Shown one piece after another: positions 7,521 to 14,132 of a stretch of DNA of 14,316 nucleotides. Both the position numbers and the translations under genes were made by a program. This DNA comes from Acidobacteriota bacterium (lineage in GTDB: Bacteria; Acidobacteriota; Blastocatellia; Pyrinomonadales; Pyrinomonadaceae), in contig JAKOSS010000583.1 in the NCBI GenBank assembly GCA_029777145.1, forward strand, positions 1 to 14,316, read 5' to 3'. A model generated the notes under the pieces. It was given only the letters and a program-made list of their open reading frames with translations. It was not told the DNA's origin and did not search any database. The first letter of the stretch is position 1; the number at the start of each line of letters is the position of its first letter.

Positions 7521-8207
7521 TTAACGGTAATACTCGCGCTCGCCGAAAAGCGCCGTTCCGACCCTCACCATCGTCGCGCCTTCCGCGATCGCGACCTCAA
7601 AATCGTGGCTCATTCCCATCGAAAGCTCTCCGCCGGGAACAAAAGCGTCACGGATCGCGCGCAGTTTCCTGAAGTAAGGGCGAGCGTCGTCGGGATCATC
7701 GAAAAACGGCGGAAGCGTCATGAATCCGGCGAGGGCTAGCCGCCGGCAGCTGCGGACAAATTCGACGAGCGCGGGCAGATCCGCTTCGGGAATTCCGTTC
7801 TTCGTCGCTTCCCCGCCTAGATCGACCTGTATCAGGACTTGCAACGACTCGCGCCCTTCCTCTTCGCAAATACGCTCGAGTCGCGAGGCGAGTTCGATCG
7901 AGTCCAGCGACTGGATTACGTCGAACGATCGGACCGCCTTTCGCGCCTTGTTCGATTGCAGATGACCGATCAGATGCCACTCCGCAAAATCACGTCCAAG
8001 TTCGGTGATCTTCGACTCCGCTTCCTGGACTTTGTTTTCTCCGAAAACGGTCAGTCCGCAGTTTCGAGCCTCCCGGATGGCTTCCGCCGGATGGGTTTTA
8101 CTGACGGCGATAAGCTTCACCGAACCGCGTTCGCGTCCGGCGTTTTCAGCCGCCTTTTCAAGCATTTTCCGAACGTTTGCAATGCGTTCGGCGAGCCCTT
8201 CAACCAT
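7521..8207 (-). CDS. yggS: YggS family pyridoxal-phosphate homeostasis protein
   Basis: A 228-residue single-domain PLP-binding barrel protein (YggS/PLPBP/PipY). The Schiff-base lysine is K37 in KLIAVSKTHP, followed by FGENKVQEA, EWHLIGHLQSNK, and the C-terminal phosphate-binding SMGMSHDFEVAIAEGATMVRVG. The family has no strong enzymatic activity and buffers or delivers PLP; loss alters amino-acid pools. It is the first gene of the yggS-yggT-yggU operon. ATG 8207 is preceded by a weak GAG 2 nt upstream. A TATCAT hexamer at 8214-8219 would put transcription almost at the start codon, so I do not claim a promoter. It is divergent from tRNA-Leu. Confidence 0.93.
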   Translation of the reverse strand: MVEGLAERIANVRKMLEKAAENAGRERGSVKLIAVSKTHPAEAIREARNCGLTVFGENKVQEAESKITELGRDFAEWHLIGHLQSNKARKAVRSFDVIQSLDSIELASRLERICEEEGRESLQVLIQVDLGGEATKNGIPEADLPALVEFVRSCRRLALAGFMTLPPFFDDPDDARPYFRKLRAIRDAFVPGGELSMGMSHDFEVAIAEGATMVRVGTALFGEREYYR

Positions 8208-8231
8208 CGCTCAATGATAACAAAAGACCGT

Positions 8232-8260
8232 TTGAACTTTCACGGCACAAATTGTATATT
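8232..8260 (+). promoter_or_regulatory. Promoter of tRNA-Leu
   Basis: TTGAAC (8232-8237) and TATATT (8255-8260) are separated by 17 nt, an almost ideal sigma-70 arrangement. Transcription would begin near 8267, about 11 nt before the mature tRNA 5' end. Confidence 0.6.
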
Positions 8261-8277
8261 GGCTTTTACCTTTTCAC

Positions 8278-8364
8278 GCGGACGTGGCGGAACTGGTAGA
8301 CGCGCAGGTCTCAGAAGCCTGTGAGCTTAAGCTCGTGATGGTTCGATTCCATTCGTCCGCACCA
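8278..8364 (+). tRNA. tRNA-Leu (anticodon CAG)
   Basis: A complete class II tRNA. The acceptor arms GCGGACG (8278-8284) and CGTCCGC (8354-8360) pair fully. The D-arm has GGTAGACGC typical of leucine. The anticodon stem CAGGT/GCCTG frames a 7-nt loop with CAG at 8312-8314, which reads CUG. A long variable arm follows (GAGC/GCTC stem) and then the T-arm with TTCGATT. Discriminator A at 8361 and an encoded CCA at 8362-8364 follow. The tRNA is a single-gene unit between its own promoter and terminator. Confidence 0.97.
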
Positions 8365-8407
8365 AAAAAATTGTCGGGAACGTGCCGGGCATGATCCCCA
8401 CCGAACG

Positions 8408-8440
8408 AGGTCGAAGCGAGTCTTCGGCTTTTTTGTTTTT
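8408..8440 (+). terminator. Intrinsic terminator of tRNA-Leu
   Basis: A 9-bp stem (AGGTCGAAG at 8408-8416 with CTTCGGCTT at 8422-8430, including two G-U pairs) encloses a 5-nt loop and runs into a T-rich tract with a single G interruption (to 8440). It lies 44 nt downstream of the tRNA 3' end. Confidence 0.75.
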
Positions 8441-8455
8441 GACGACGTGGAGAAT

Positions 8456-8490
8456 GAAAAGCGGCCCCGACGCATAAGTCGCCGGGGCCG
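8456..8490 (-). terminator. Intrinsic terminator of the tandem-domain gene
   Basis: A perfect 8-bp GC-rich stem (CGGCCCCG at 8462-8469 with CGGGGCCG at 8483-8490) is followed on the minus strand by TTTTC. It is 33 nt past the stop of the minus-strand gene at 8523. The T tract is short, so strength is uncertain. With the tRNA terminator at 8408-8440 it separates two converging transcripts. Confidence 0.55.
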
Positions 8491-8522
8491 TTTCCGATCG
8501 GGTCGAACAATGAACTCAATCC

Positions 8523-9458
8523 TTACGGTTTCGAGAAATCGAACTCCTTGTAATTGATGTGCTTGATATATTCGCCGTTCTCATAGGCGATGTCCACGTC
8601 AAGTTTCAGCGTCCAGTTTCCCTTCGCAACCCTGATCTCGTCGTAGGGAACAAACACCGTGACATCCTCGTAAACCGCCGGATCGTAGCCCGGCTTGATG
8701 TCGAACGAGACCTCGAAATCGCCGTCGGCGTTCGAATAGCCGGCGCTTGAACTTGTCAGGAACTCGTCGCTCTGATTTCGGATCCGAACGGTCATTTTCG
8801 CGTCGACGCCTTTCAGTCCGGTGACTTCGAAATTGACATGAACCACCATTCCGCGACGCCCGTTGCGCGTCTGATTGTAGTCGATCCAAACGCGGTTCGT
8901 ATCTTCATTCGTATCGGTCGTCGGCGCGGCGCTGGTGTATTGGAACTCCTTGTACGTCAGATGCTGGATCAAACCTCCGGCCTTGTAAATGACATCGATG
9001 TCCATTCTCAGCTTCCAGTCTCCGGCACTCAGATCGAGTTCGTCGTAAGGCATGAAGATCGAGTAATCGCTGTAGTCGGCCGGATCGTAGGCGGGCTTGA
9101 TCTCGCGGTAAGCCGCGACTTCGCCCGAGGAGCTGTTGAATTTTCCGTTCTTGTCCTTCAACCGATCTCCCGCAGCCGTCTCGAAATAGATGGCGAGATA
9201 TGCGTCGACACCTTTCATCGCAAGCGCCGTGAACTTCACGTGAATCCGCATGCCCTTCTGACCGCTCTCGGTGATATCGTAATCGACCCAGACATCCTTG
9301 AATTCGGCGGCAGGCTTTCGCACCTGAACCGGTTCGCCGGCGTTCTGGGCCAGCGCCTGTTCGGCGGCGAAATGCGTTATCATCCCAACAAAGACTATCG
9401 ACAGAAAGGAAAGCATCGCCTTCCCAAGACTACCTAAAAAGAACTTATTCGTGTTCAA
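8523..9458 (-). CDS. Secreted protein with two tandem copies of an unrecognised domain
   Basis: A 311-residue protein with a signal peptide (about 1-37, ending QALA/Q). The mature part is an internal duplication: residues 56-174 and 190-308 align end to end without gaps, with about 45 of 119 identical by hand count. Shared landmarks are VW(V/I)DY, KGVDA, IKP.YDP, (F)(M/V)PYDE, G(D/N)W.L and YKEF. Alternating strand patterns suggest a beta-sandwich, but I do not recognise the family. I chose a TTG start at 9458 because GGAGGA (9465-9470) lies 6 nt upstream and the resulting N-terminus MNTNKFFLG is a normal signal-peptide start. Alternatives are GTG 9488 (adds 10 residues) and ATG 9416 (shorter signal). 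It is monocistronic and divergent from rsmG. Confidence 0.8.
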   Translation of the reverse strand: MNTNKFFLGSLGKAMLSFLSIVFVGMITHFAAEQALAQNAGEPVQVRKPAAEFKDVWVDYDITESGQKGMRIHVKFTALAMKGVDAYLAIYFETAAGDRLKDKNGKFNSSSGEVAAYREIKPAYDPADYSDYSIFMPYDELDLSAGDWKLRMDIDVIYKAGGLIQHLTYKEFQYTSAAPTTDTNEDTNRVWIDYNQTRNGRRGMVVHVNFEVTGLKGVDAKMTVRIRNQSDEFLTSSSAGYSNADGDFEVSFDIKPGYDPAVYEDVTVFVPYDEIRVAKGNWTLKLDVDIAYENGEYIKHINYKEFDFSKP

Positions 9459-9464
9459 GTTTGA

Positions 9465-9470
9465 TCCTCC
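9465..9470 (-). promoter_or_regulatory. Shine-Dalgarno site deciding a TTG start
   Basis: Minus strand GGAGGA, the strongest ribosome site near this gene, has 6 nt between it and TTG at 9458. The upstream GTG (9488) has only a GGAG 10 nt away, and the downstream ATG (9416) has none. Confidence 0.6.
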
Positions 9471-9532
9471 GGATTGTGTCGGGATCACCGCGGAAACGCT
9501 CCGTCGCCTGGTCCCGAAATCATCGAAAATTC

Positions 9533-9549
9533 GTGATCGCTCAGATCAC
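9533..9549. promoter_or_regulatory. 17-bp palindrome, possible operator
   Basis: A perfect inverted repeat GTGATC with a 5-nt spacer and GATCAC lies in the divergent region between the tandem-domain gene and rsmG. The spacing does not match the CRP site layout. It abuts the next hairpin at 9548. Its binder is unknown. Confidence 0.4.
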
Positions 9550-9579
9550 AGCATGAGAACGCATTCACATGCTGTTTTT
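9548..9579 (+). terminator. Hairpin with T tract upstream of rsmG (terminator or attenuator)
   Basis: An 8-bp stem ACAGCATG (9548-9555) with CATGCTGT (9568-9575), extended inside by GAA/TTC after one A-A mismatch, is followed by a run of five T at 9575-9579. It has terminator form on the plus strand, yet no plus-strand gene ends here; the next gene is rsmG at 9616. GAGAACGC (9555-9562) can alternatively pair with GCATTCTC (9580-9587). Confidence 0.4.
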
Positions 9580-9615
9580 GCATTCTCCCGAGGTTAGATT
9601 CTAAACTTTCGCAGA

Positions 9616-10236
9616 ATGCAACTTTCGGATCTGATCGAAAAACATCAAGGGGCGTACGGCGTCGAACTGGACCGGTCCGCGCTCGACGCGCTGAATATTT
9701 TCTGGGAACTCGTCCGATCGGGCAACGAACTGCTTCACCTCGTTGCGCCGTGTTCGTCCGAAGAATTCGCGGTCCGCCACGTTCTTGAGTCGCTCACTTT
9801 GATCGAGCACCTCCCGCCGGACGCGGGTTTCGCCGACGTCGGAACGGGCGGCGGACTGCCGGCGATCCCGTGTTTGCTGGCGAGGCGCGATCTGCGCGGA
9901 TTCCTGATCGAATCGAAAGCGAAAAAGTCAGACTTTCTGCGCAACGCATTGGATCAGTGCGGAATCGCCGATCGGGCCGTCGTCATCAACCGCCAGTTTG
10001 AGGAGATTGCCGTTCCCGACGCGGGATTCGTTACCTGCCGCGCACTCGACAAATTCTCCGCCAAACTGCCTCGTCTTATCAAATGGGCGAAGATGCGCCC
10101 GCTCTTGCTCTTCGGCGGCCCAAACATCGCTCAGGCACTGACTTCTGCCGGGGCGCGCTTCGACTCAAAGCTCATGCCGGGCTCGGAGCAACGATTCTTA
10201 TTCGTCTGCAAACCGGTTAGTTTCACTCGATCTTGA
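9616..10236 (+). CDS. rsmG: 16S rRNA (guanine-527-N7)-methyltransferase
   Basis: A 206-residue RsmG (GidB), full length. It uses S-adenosylmethionine to methylate N7 of G527 in the 530 loop of 16S rRNA; loss can give low-level streptomycin resistance. Motifs are RHVLESLTLIEHL (54-66), the SAM-binding DVGTGGGLPAIPCLL (74-88), LIESKAKKSDFLR (97-109) and a CRALDK block in place of the usual CRA. The N-terminal start at ATG 9616 is the only good one and has no clear Shine-Dalgarno. It is not next to mnmG or parAB, its frequent neighbours elsewhere. Its stop overlaps the convergent gene below by 14 nt. Confidence 0.92.
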   Translation: MQLSDLIEKHQGAYGVELDRSALDALNIFWELVRSGNELLHLVAPCSSEEFAVRHVLESLTLIEHLPPDAGFADVGTGGGLPAIPCLLARRDLRGFLIESKAKKSDFLRNALDQCGIADRAVVINRQFEEIAVPDAGFVTCRALDKFSAKLPRLIKWAKMRPLLLFGGPNIAQALTSAGARFDSKLMPGSEQRFLFVCKPVSFTRS

Positions 10237-10627
10237 GCGTGAAATAGAATCGTGCCGTTCGCACGGCGGCCTTCGGGTTCTTCCTGACGGTCACCAGGTA
10301 ATCGCCGGTTTCCGGTGCAAGCAGCGAGGTCATGGTGTACGGTTCGTCGTCGTCGGAGGCGACGTCGAATCCGTCGCCCATAAACGTAAAATTGAACAGG
10401 CTTGGTCCGGCGTCCGACCTGACGCTCATGGTGATCCTTTGGCCTTTCTTGGCGCCGAACACCATGTCGTATTCTTCATCGCCCGAAAGCGTCTCCGAAA
10501 CGGTTGCCGACGAACTGCCCTTCGCAAATCTGATGCGGTTCGGCGCCGCGCTCTGAGCGGCTGCTTCAACTGTTGCCGTAAAAAGAATTATGGCGATTGC
10601 CATGATGATTGTTGCGGGACGACTCAT
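10223..10627 (-). CDS. Small secreted PliG/PPC-like beta-sandwich protein
   Basis: A 134-residue protein with a signal peptide (1-24, ending EAAA/Q). The mature part resembles the PPC-like fold and especially the g-type lysozyme inhibitor PliG: IRFAKGSSSATVSETLSGDE (32-51), then YDMVFGAKKGQRITMSV, and near the C-terminus GDYLVTVRKNPKAAVRTARF. The RFxKGxSSA block, the YxxxxAKKGQ block and the GxYxxxVxxxxxAxR block recall E. coli PliG, whose length (~133) is also similar. This is recollection without an alignment, so lysozyme inhibition is only a hypothesis; many PPC-like secreted proteins have no known role. ATG 10627 is 36 nt from the divergent dinB-like gene, and AT-rich sequence between them could hold overlapping -10 boxes. 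Confidence 0.7.
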   Translation of the reverse strand: MSRPATIIMAIAIILFTATVEAAAQSAAPNRIRFAKGSSSATVSETLSGDEEYDMVFGAKKGQRITMSVRSDAGPSLFNFTFMGDGFDVASDDDEPYTMTSLLAPETGDYLVTVRKNPKAAVRTARFYFTLKIE

Positions 10628-10663
10628 GCGCTGATTCTATACTTTTTTTGGTAGAATTGGAAC

Positions 10664-11194
10664 ATGAATTTCAAGCTGATCGGGCCGCCGGAGCCAGACG
10701 AATATTTCGCGTATTACGGCGGCTATGTTTCTCTCGTTGAAAGTGGGACTCTTCTGCAAACATTGCACTTACGGCTTGACGAAGCGGGTTCGTTCTACGC
10801 CTCGATCGACCCCGGCAGATCGCTTTTTCGCTACGCCGACGGAAAGTGGAGCATTCGTGAGGTCCTCGGTCACATCATCGATACCGAACGCATCATGTCA
10901 TATCGGGCACTTTCGTTCGCCCGCGGCGATGCCAACGCGCTTCCGGGTATGGATCAGGACGAATTCATGCGTTTTTCAAATTTCGACGGACGCGACTGGA
11001 CGGGAATGATAGACGAGTTTCTCGCGTTGCGGCGGGCGAATATTCTGATGTTCGAAAATCTTCCGGACGAGGCGTGGAGCCGGCGCGGCGTCGCCAGCGA
11101 TCACGAGATCTCGGTCCGCGCGCTCGGATACATCGTCGCCGGCCACGAGATCCATCACAGCCGCGTCGTCACCGACCGGTATCTCGATCGATGA
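10664..11194 (+). CDS. DinB-like four-helix bundle protein
   Basis: A 176-residue DinB/YfiT-superfamily protein (DinB_2 type). The typical metal triad can be placed at H70 in WSIREVLGHIIDTER, and H161 with H165 in AGHEIHHSRVV. Such proteins bind a divalent metal; relatives act as bacillithiol or mycothiol transferases, or have no known activity. It is cytoplasmic (no signal peptide). The GGA of TTGGAAC lies just before ATG 10664, and TATACT at 10638-10643 may be the -10 box. The stop overlaps the start of the flavoprotein gene (ATGA), so the two are translationally coupled. Confidence 0.85.
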   Translation: MNFKLIGPPEPDEYFAYYGGYVSLVESGTLLQTLHLRLDEAGSFYASIDPGRSLFRYADGKWSIREVLGHIIDTERIMSYRALSFARGDANALPGMDQDEFMRFSNFDGRDWTGMIDEFLALRRANILMFENLPDEAWSRRGVASDHEISVRALGYIVAGHEIHHSRVVTDRYLDR

Positions 11195-12351
11195 AATTTG
11201 ACGCGATCGTGATCGGTGCCGGGGCGGCCGGACTCTTTTGCGCGATCCAGGCCGGAAAGCGCGGCCGGCGCGTCCTCGTCGTCGAGCACAACGCCGAACC
11301 CGGGCGAAAGATCCTGATCTCCGGCGGCGGGCGCTGCAATTTCACGAACACCGGAACTTCGCCGGAGAATTTCGTCTCTGAAAACCCGCATTTCGCGAAA
11401 TCGGCGCTCGCCGGCTTCTCTCCTTCCGACTTTGTCGATCTCGTCAGGTTTCACAAGATCGCATATTACGAAAAAAAGCTCGGTCAGCTATTCTGCCGGG
11501 AATCGGCCCGACACATACTCGAGATGCTGATCACGGAATGCGCGCGCGCCGGGGTCGAGATCCGGACGCGATGTTCGGTCGTCGGGGTCGACAAACGGGG
11601 CGACAAGTACGTCGTGACGACGAATGTCGGAACGTTCGAAGCCGGCTCGCTCGTCGTGGCAACCGGCGGTCTTTCGTTCCCGAAGGTCGGAGCGACGGAT
11701 TTCGGCTACCGGATCGCGAGGCAGTTCGGAATCAGGATCGTGAACACGCGGCCGGCGCTGGTTCCGCTGCGCTTCGCCGAGAGCGAACGAACGTTCTCGA
11801 ACCTCGCCGGGGTCTCGATCGATTCCCGGGTTTCGCTCGGCAAGACCTCGTTTCGAGAAAACATACTCTTCACCCACCACGGACTTTCGGGACCGGCGAT
11901 CCTTCAGATCTCGAATTACTGGGCCCCGGAACGCGAGGTGTCGATCGATCTGCTGCCCGGAAACGACGCCGCGCAGATCCTCGAAGCGGCGGCCGATTCG
12001 AAACGCTCGGTCGCGTCGATCGTCTCCGACCTGCTCCCGCGGCGCTTTTCGGAGAACTTCGTTGCGACGGCGGAGCGATCGGTTTCGCAACTGAACCGGC
12101 GGCAACGCGGCGAGATCGGCGATCGGCTCAACGACTGGCGAGTGCGTTTCGCCAAGACCGAGGGCTACCACAAGGCCGAAGTCACCGCGGGAGGAGTATC
12201 GACCGCGGAACTATCCTCAAAGACCATGGAATGCAAGGCTGTCCCGGGCCTGTTCTTCATCGGAGAAGTCGTCGACGTCACCGGCTGGCTTGGTGGTTAC
12301 AACTTCCAATGGGCCTGGGCGTCGGCCTTCGCCGCCGGCCGATCGCTCTAA
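11191..12351 (+). CDS. HI0933/YhiN-type FAD-dependent oxidoreductase
   Basis: A 386-residue flavoprotein of the HI0933/YhiN/BaiN family (COG2081). The N-terminal dinucleotide-binding Rossmann motif is IVIGAGAAGLFCA (6-18), followed by the family signature KILISGGGRCNFTN (40-53), VATGGLSFPKVGATDFGY, HHGLSGPAILQIS, and the C-terminal FAD-contact GGYNFQWAWAS. The exact substrate is unknown for most members; BaiN has been linked to bile-acid reduction in gut clostridia, which should not be assumed here. Start at ATG 11191, overlapping the DinB stop by 4 nt; a longer frame from 11074 reads through dinB out of frame and is rejected. No strong terminator follows. Confidence 0.93.
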   Translation: MKFDAIVIGAGAAGLFCAIQAGKRGRRVLVVEHNAEPGRKILISGGGRCNFTNTGTSPENFVSENPHFAKSALAGFSPSDFVDLVRFHKIAYYEKKLGQLFCRESARHILEMLITECARAGVEIRTRCSVVGVDKRGDKYVVTTNVGTFEAGSLVVATGGLSFPKVGATDFGYRIARQFGIRIVNTRPALVPLRFAESERTFSNLAGVSIDSRVSLGKTSFRENILFTHHGLSGPAILQISNYWAPEREVSIDLLPGNDAAQILEAAADSKRSVASIVSDLLPRRFSENFVATAERSVSQLNRRQRGEIGDRLNDWRVRFAKTEGYHKAEVTAGGVSTAELSSKTMECKAVPGLFFIGEVVDVTGWLGGYNFQWAWASAFAAGRSL

Positions 12352-12383
12352 GCAAAAGCCAATAAAGACCATATAAAAAAGTC

Positions 12384-12413
12384 TTTTCAAACATGTTTTG
12401 GATTGTTTATAAT
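12384..12413 (+). promoter_or_regulatory. Promoter of the pseudokinase gene
   Basis: A perfect TATAAT at 12408-12413 with TTTTCA at 12384-12389 (4 of 6 to the -35 consensus), 18-nt spacer. Transcription would start near 12420, downstream of the possible starts at 12403 and 12412, which supports a later start codon. Confidence 0.6.
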
Positions 12414-12453
12414 GTTTGTGCCCGAAATGCCTGCCATTCGGAGCATCCCCCGT

Positions 12454-14118
12454 ATGCTTTCAACAAACCAAACACTCCAAAATCGATACCGTATTGTCGC
12501 TCAGCTCGGCCAGATCGACTCTGGTTTGGGATATGAGGCCTACGACAGTGCCCTCGGAAAAACCGTTATGCTCAAAGAAACTCTTGGGGACCCCAACGCC
12601 CCGTCTCCCGTTCTTCCCGCCACCGTTCGCCATCAGTCTCTCCTTTGCGTCACCGACTCTTTCGACGAATCGAACAGGCGATATCTCGTCACTGACCATG
12701 TCGACGGCAAGACACTCGCCGAGATTCTCGAAACCAACAAATGCGCGTTCCCGCTCAAAGACGTCGGTTTGTGGGCGGACGGCCTTCTCGACGCGCTGAA
12801 TCATCTGCATGCGCAGATCCCGGCGATCATTCATTCGAACATCAAGCCGGAAAACATAAAACTGAGCGCGGGCGGCAACGTCAAGCTCTTCGTTTTCGGC
12901 GGTACGGAAAACGGGCGCGACGGCGTCGACGGCGACGGAATGTCGTTCGACGCAAATGTCCTCGGATATCTTCCGATAGAACAGATCTGGCTCGGACTCG
13001 ACGTCGGTTCGCGCAAAGTGATCCGCAGCGGCTACGACGAGCGTTCGGCAGAGATCCTCGAGCAACCGCTCGATGTTCAGAGCGACATTTATTCGATCGG
13101 CGCCACGCTCTACCACCTCGTGACCGGTCGTGTTCCGGCCGATGCGCTGACCCGTTCGATCGATCTGCTCGAAGGCAAGGCCGACCCGCTTGTTCCGGCC
13201 TCGACGATAAATCCGGCCGTCAGCCAGGAGCTCTCCGATGTCTTGATGCGGGCGATGCAGATCAAACGCGAGGATCGATACGGATCGGCCTCGATCATGC
13301 GCCAGGTGCTGCGATCGGCCTTCTCGAAATTGCAAAGTGACGAACGTCGGGAGTCGGTCCCGGTCGTCGATTTCGGTGAGGACGACGCTGTTCTCGAGAT
13401 CCCGGCGACGATCCCGGCGCGACCGGTTGTTCGGCCCGGAATGCAATCGGGCGAATCGAAGCAACTCGAGATCATCAAGCGTCAGCTTCGCGAGGCTGAA
13501 GATCGCCGCCGTGAAGCCGAACGTCGGGCGGCCGAAGCTGAACAGCGCCTTCTTGAACGCGAAACGATCGATTTCAAGCTTGCCGACGTGCCTGTTGAGA
13601 TCGTCGAATCGGCACCCGTCGAGATCAAGACGGAGGTTGTCCGGCCCGAACCCGAACTTTATGAACCGGCAACGCACTTTCCGGCGGCCGACGAAGATGC
13701 AGAGCCTGCGTATTTCGGCGGCGCGGACGACGAAGCGCCCTCGGGCGGCCGTTCGATGGCGAAGGTCGCCGGCGTTGCGGCCGCGCTCGTGATTCTCGCG
13801 GCGGGAGGATTCGGGATCTGGAGGATGACGTCCGACACCGGATCCGCCGAGGTCAAGATCGAATCGCCGGCGGCGACCGTACGACCGGTTGAATCAAAGC
13901 CGCTCGCGGAAAGTCCGGTAGTTTCGACATCGTCAACGGAAACGCCGTCACCAACCGCCGAGACAGTCGCGGAAACGGAACCGGCTCAGGAAACCCAATC
14001 ACGGCCGCGGATGACGCCGACGCCGGCGCAGCAAGCGAAGAAACAACCGACGCCGACACCGAAGTCGGCGCCGCAACAGAAAAAGGTCACGCTCGATGAC
14101 CTCCTCAAAGATAATTAA
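12454..14118 (+). CDS. Membrane-anchored Ser/Thr kinase-like protein, probable pseudokinase
   Basis: A 554-residue protein with start ATG 12454 (GGAG 10 nt upstream; domain begins at LQNRYRIV). Residues about 10-290 are a bacterial Hanks-type kinase fold: VAIK-like K41 in VMLKE, IKPEN (N134), GYLPIEQ, SDIYSIGATLYHLVTGR. Catalytic features are degraded: HRD is HSN (127-129, Asp to Asn), DFG is VFG (147-149, Asp to Val), and the glycine loop is altered (LGQIDSGLGYEAY). It should therefore lack normal phosphotransfer, although nucleotide binding may remain. After a linker come a charged coiled coil (337-372), one membrane helix (438-456) and a Pro/Thr-rich extracytoplasmic tail ending KKVTLDDLLKDN. 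Likely a signalling scaffold or sensor. Alternative starts are 12403 (TTG), 12412 and 12427 (ATG). Confidence 0.85.
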   Translation: MLSTNQTLQNRYRIVAQLGQIDSGLGYEAYDSALGKTVMLKETLGDPNAPSPVLPATVRHQSLLCVTDSFDESNRRYLVTDHVDGKTLAEILETNKCAFPLKDVGLWADGLLDALNHLHAQIPAIIHSNIKPENIKLSAGGNVKLFVFGGTENGRDGVDGDGMSFDANVLGYLPIEQIWLGLDVGSRKVIRSGYDERSAEILEQPLDVQSDIYSIGATLYHLVTGRVPADALTRSIDLLEGKADPLVPASTINPAVSQELSDVLMRAMQIKREDRYGSASIMRQVLRSAFSKLQSDERRESVPVVDFGEDDAVLEIPATIPARPVVRPGMQSGESKQLEIIKRQLREAEDRRREAERRAAEAEQRLLERETIDFKLADVPVEIVESAPVEIKTEVVRPEPELYEPATHFPAADEDAEPAYFGGADDEAPSGGRSMAKVAGVAAALVILAAGGFGIWRMTSDTGSAEVKIESPAATVRPVESKPLAESPVVSTSSTETPSPTAETVAETEPAQETQSRPRMTPTPAQQAKKQPTPTPKSAPQQKKVTLDDLLKDN

Positions 14119-14132
14119 GCGAGGCAACCGAC

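Noticed and set aside
10612..10643. Promoter for the dinB-like gene
   Set aside because: The TATACT box is plausible, but the best -35 (TTGCGG) is 20 nt away, too far to list as a feature.
11538..12365. 275-codon plus-strand open frame overlapping the flavoprotein
   Set aside because: Out-of-frame shadow with Arg/Gly-rich composition; the flavoprotein frame carries all motifs.
12364..12390. Possible terminator after the flavoprotein gene
   Set aside because: The AAAGAC/GTCTTT stem is only 6 bp, AT-rich, with an 11-nt loop, and overlaps the -35 area of the next promoter.
12460..13677. 405-codon minus-strand open frame
   Set aside because: Antisense shadow of the kinase-like gene. It is Arg/Asp-rich, with no signal, motif or ribosome site.
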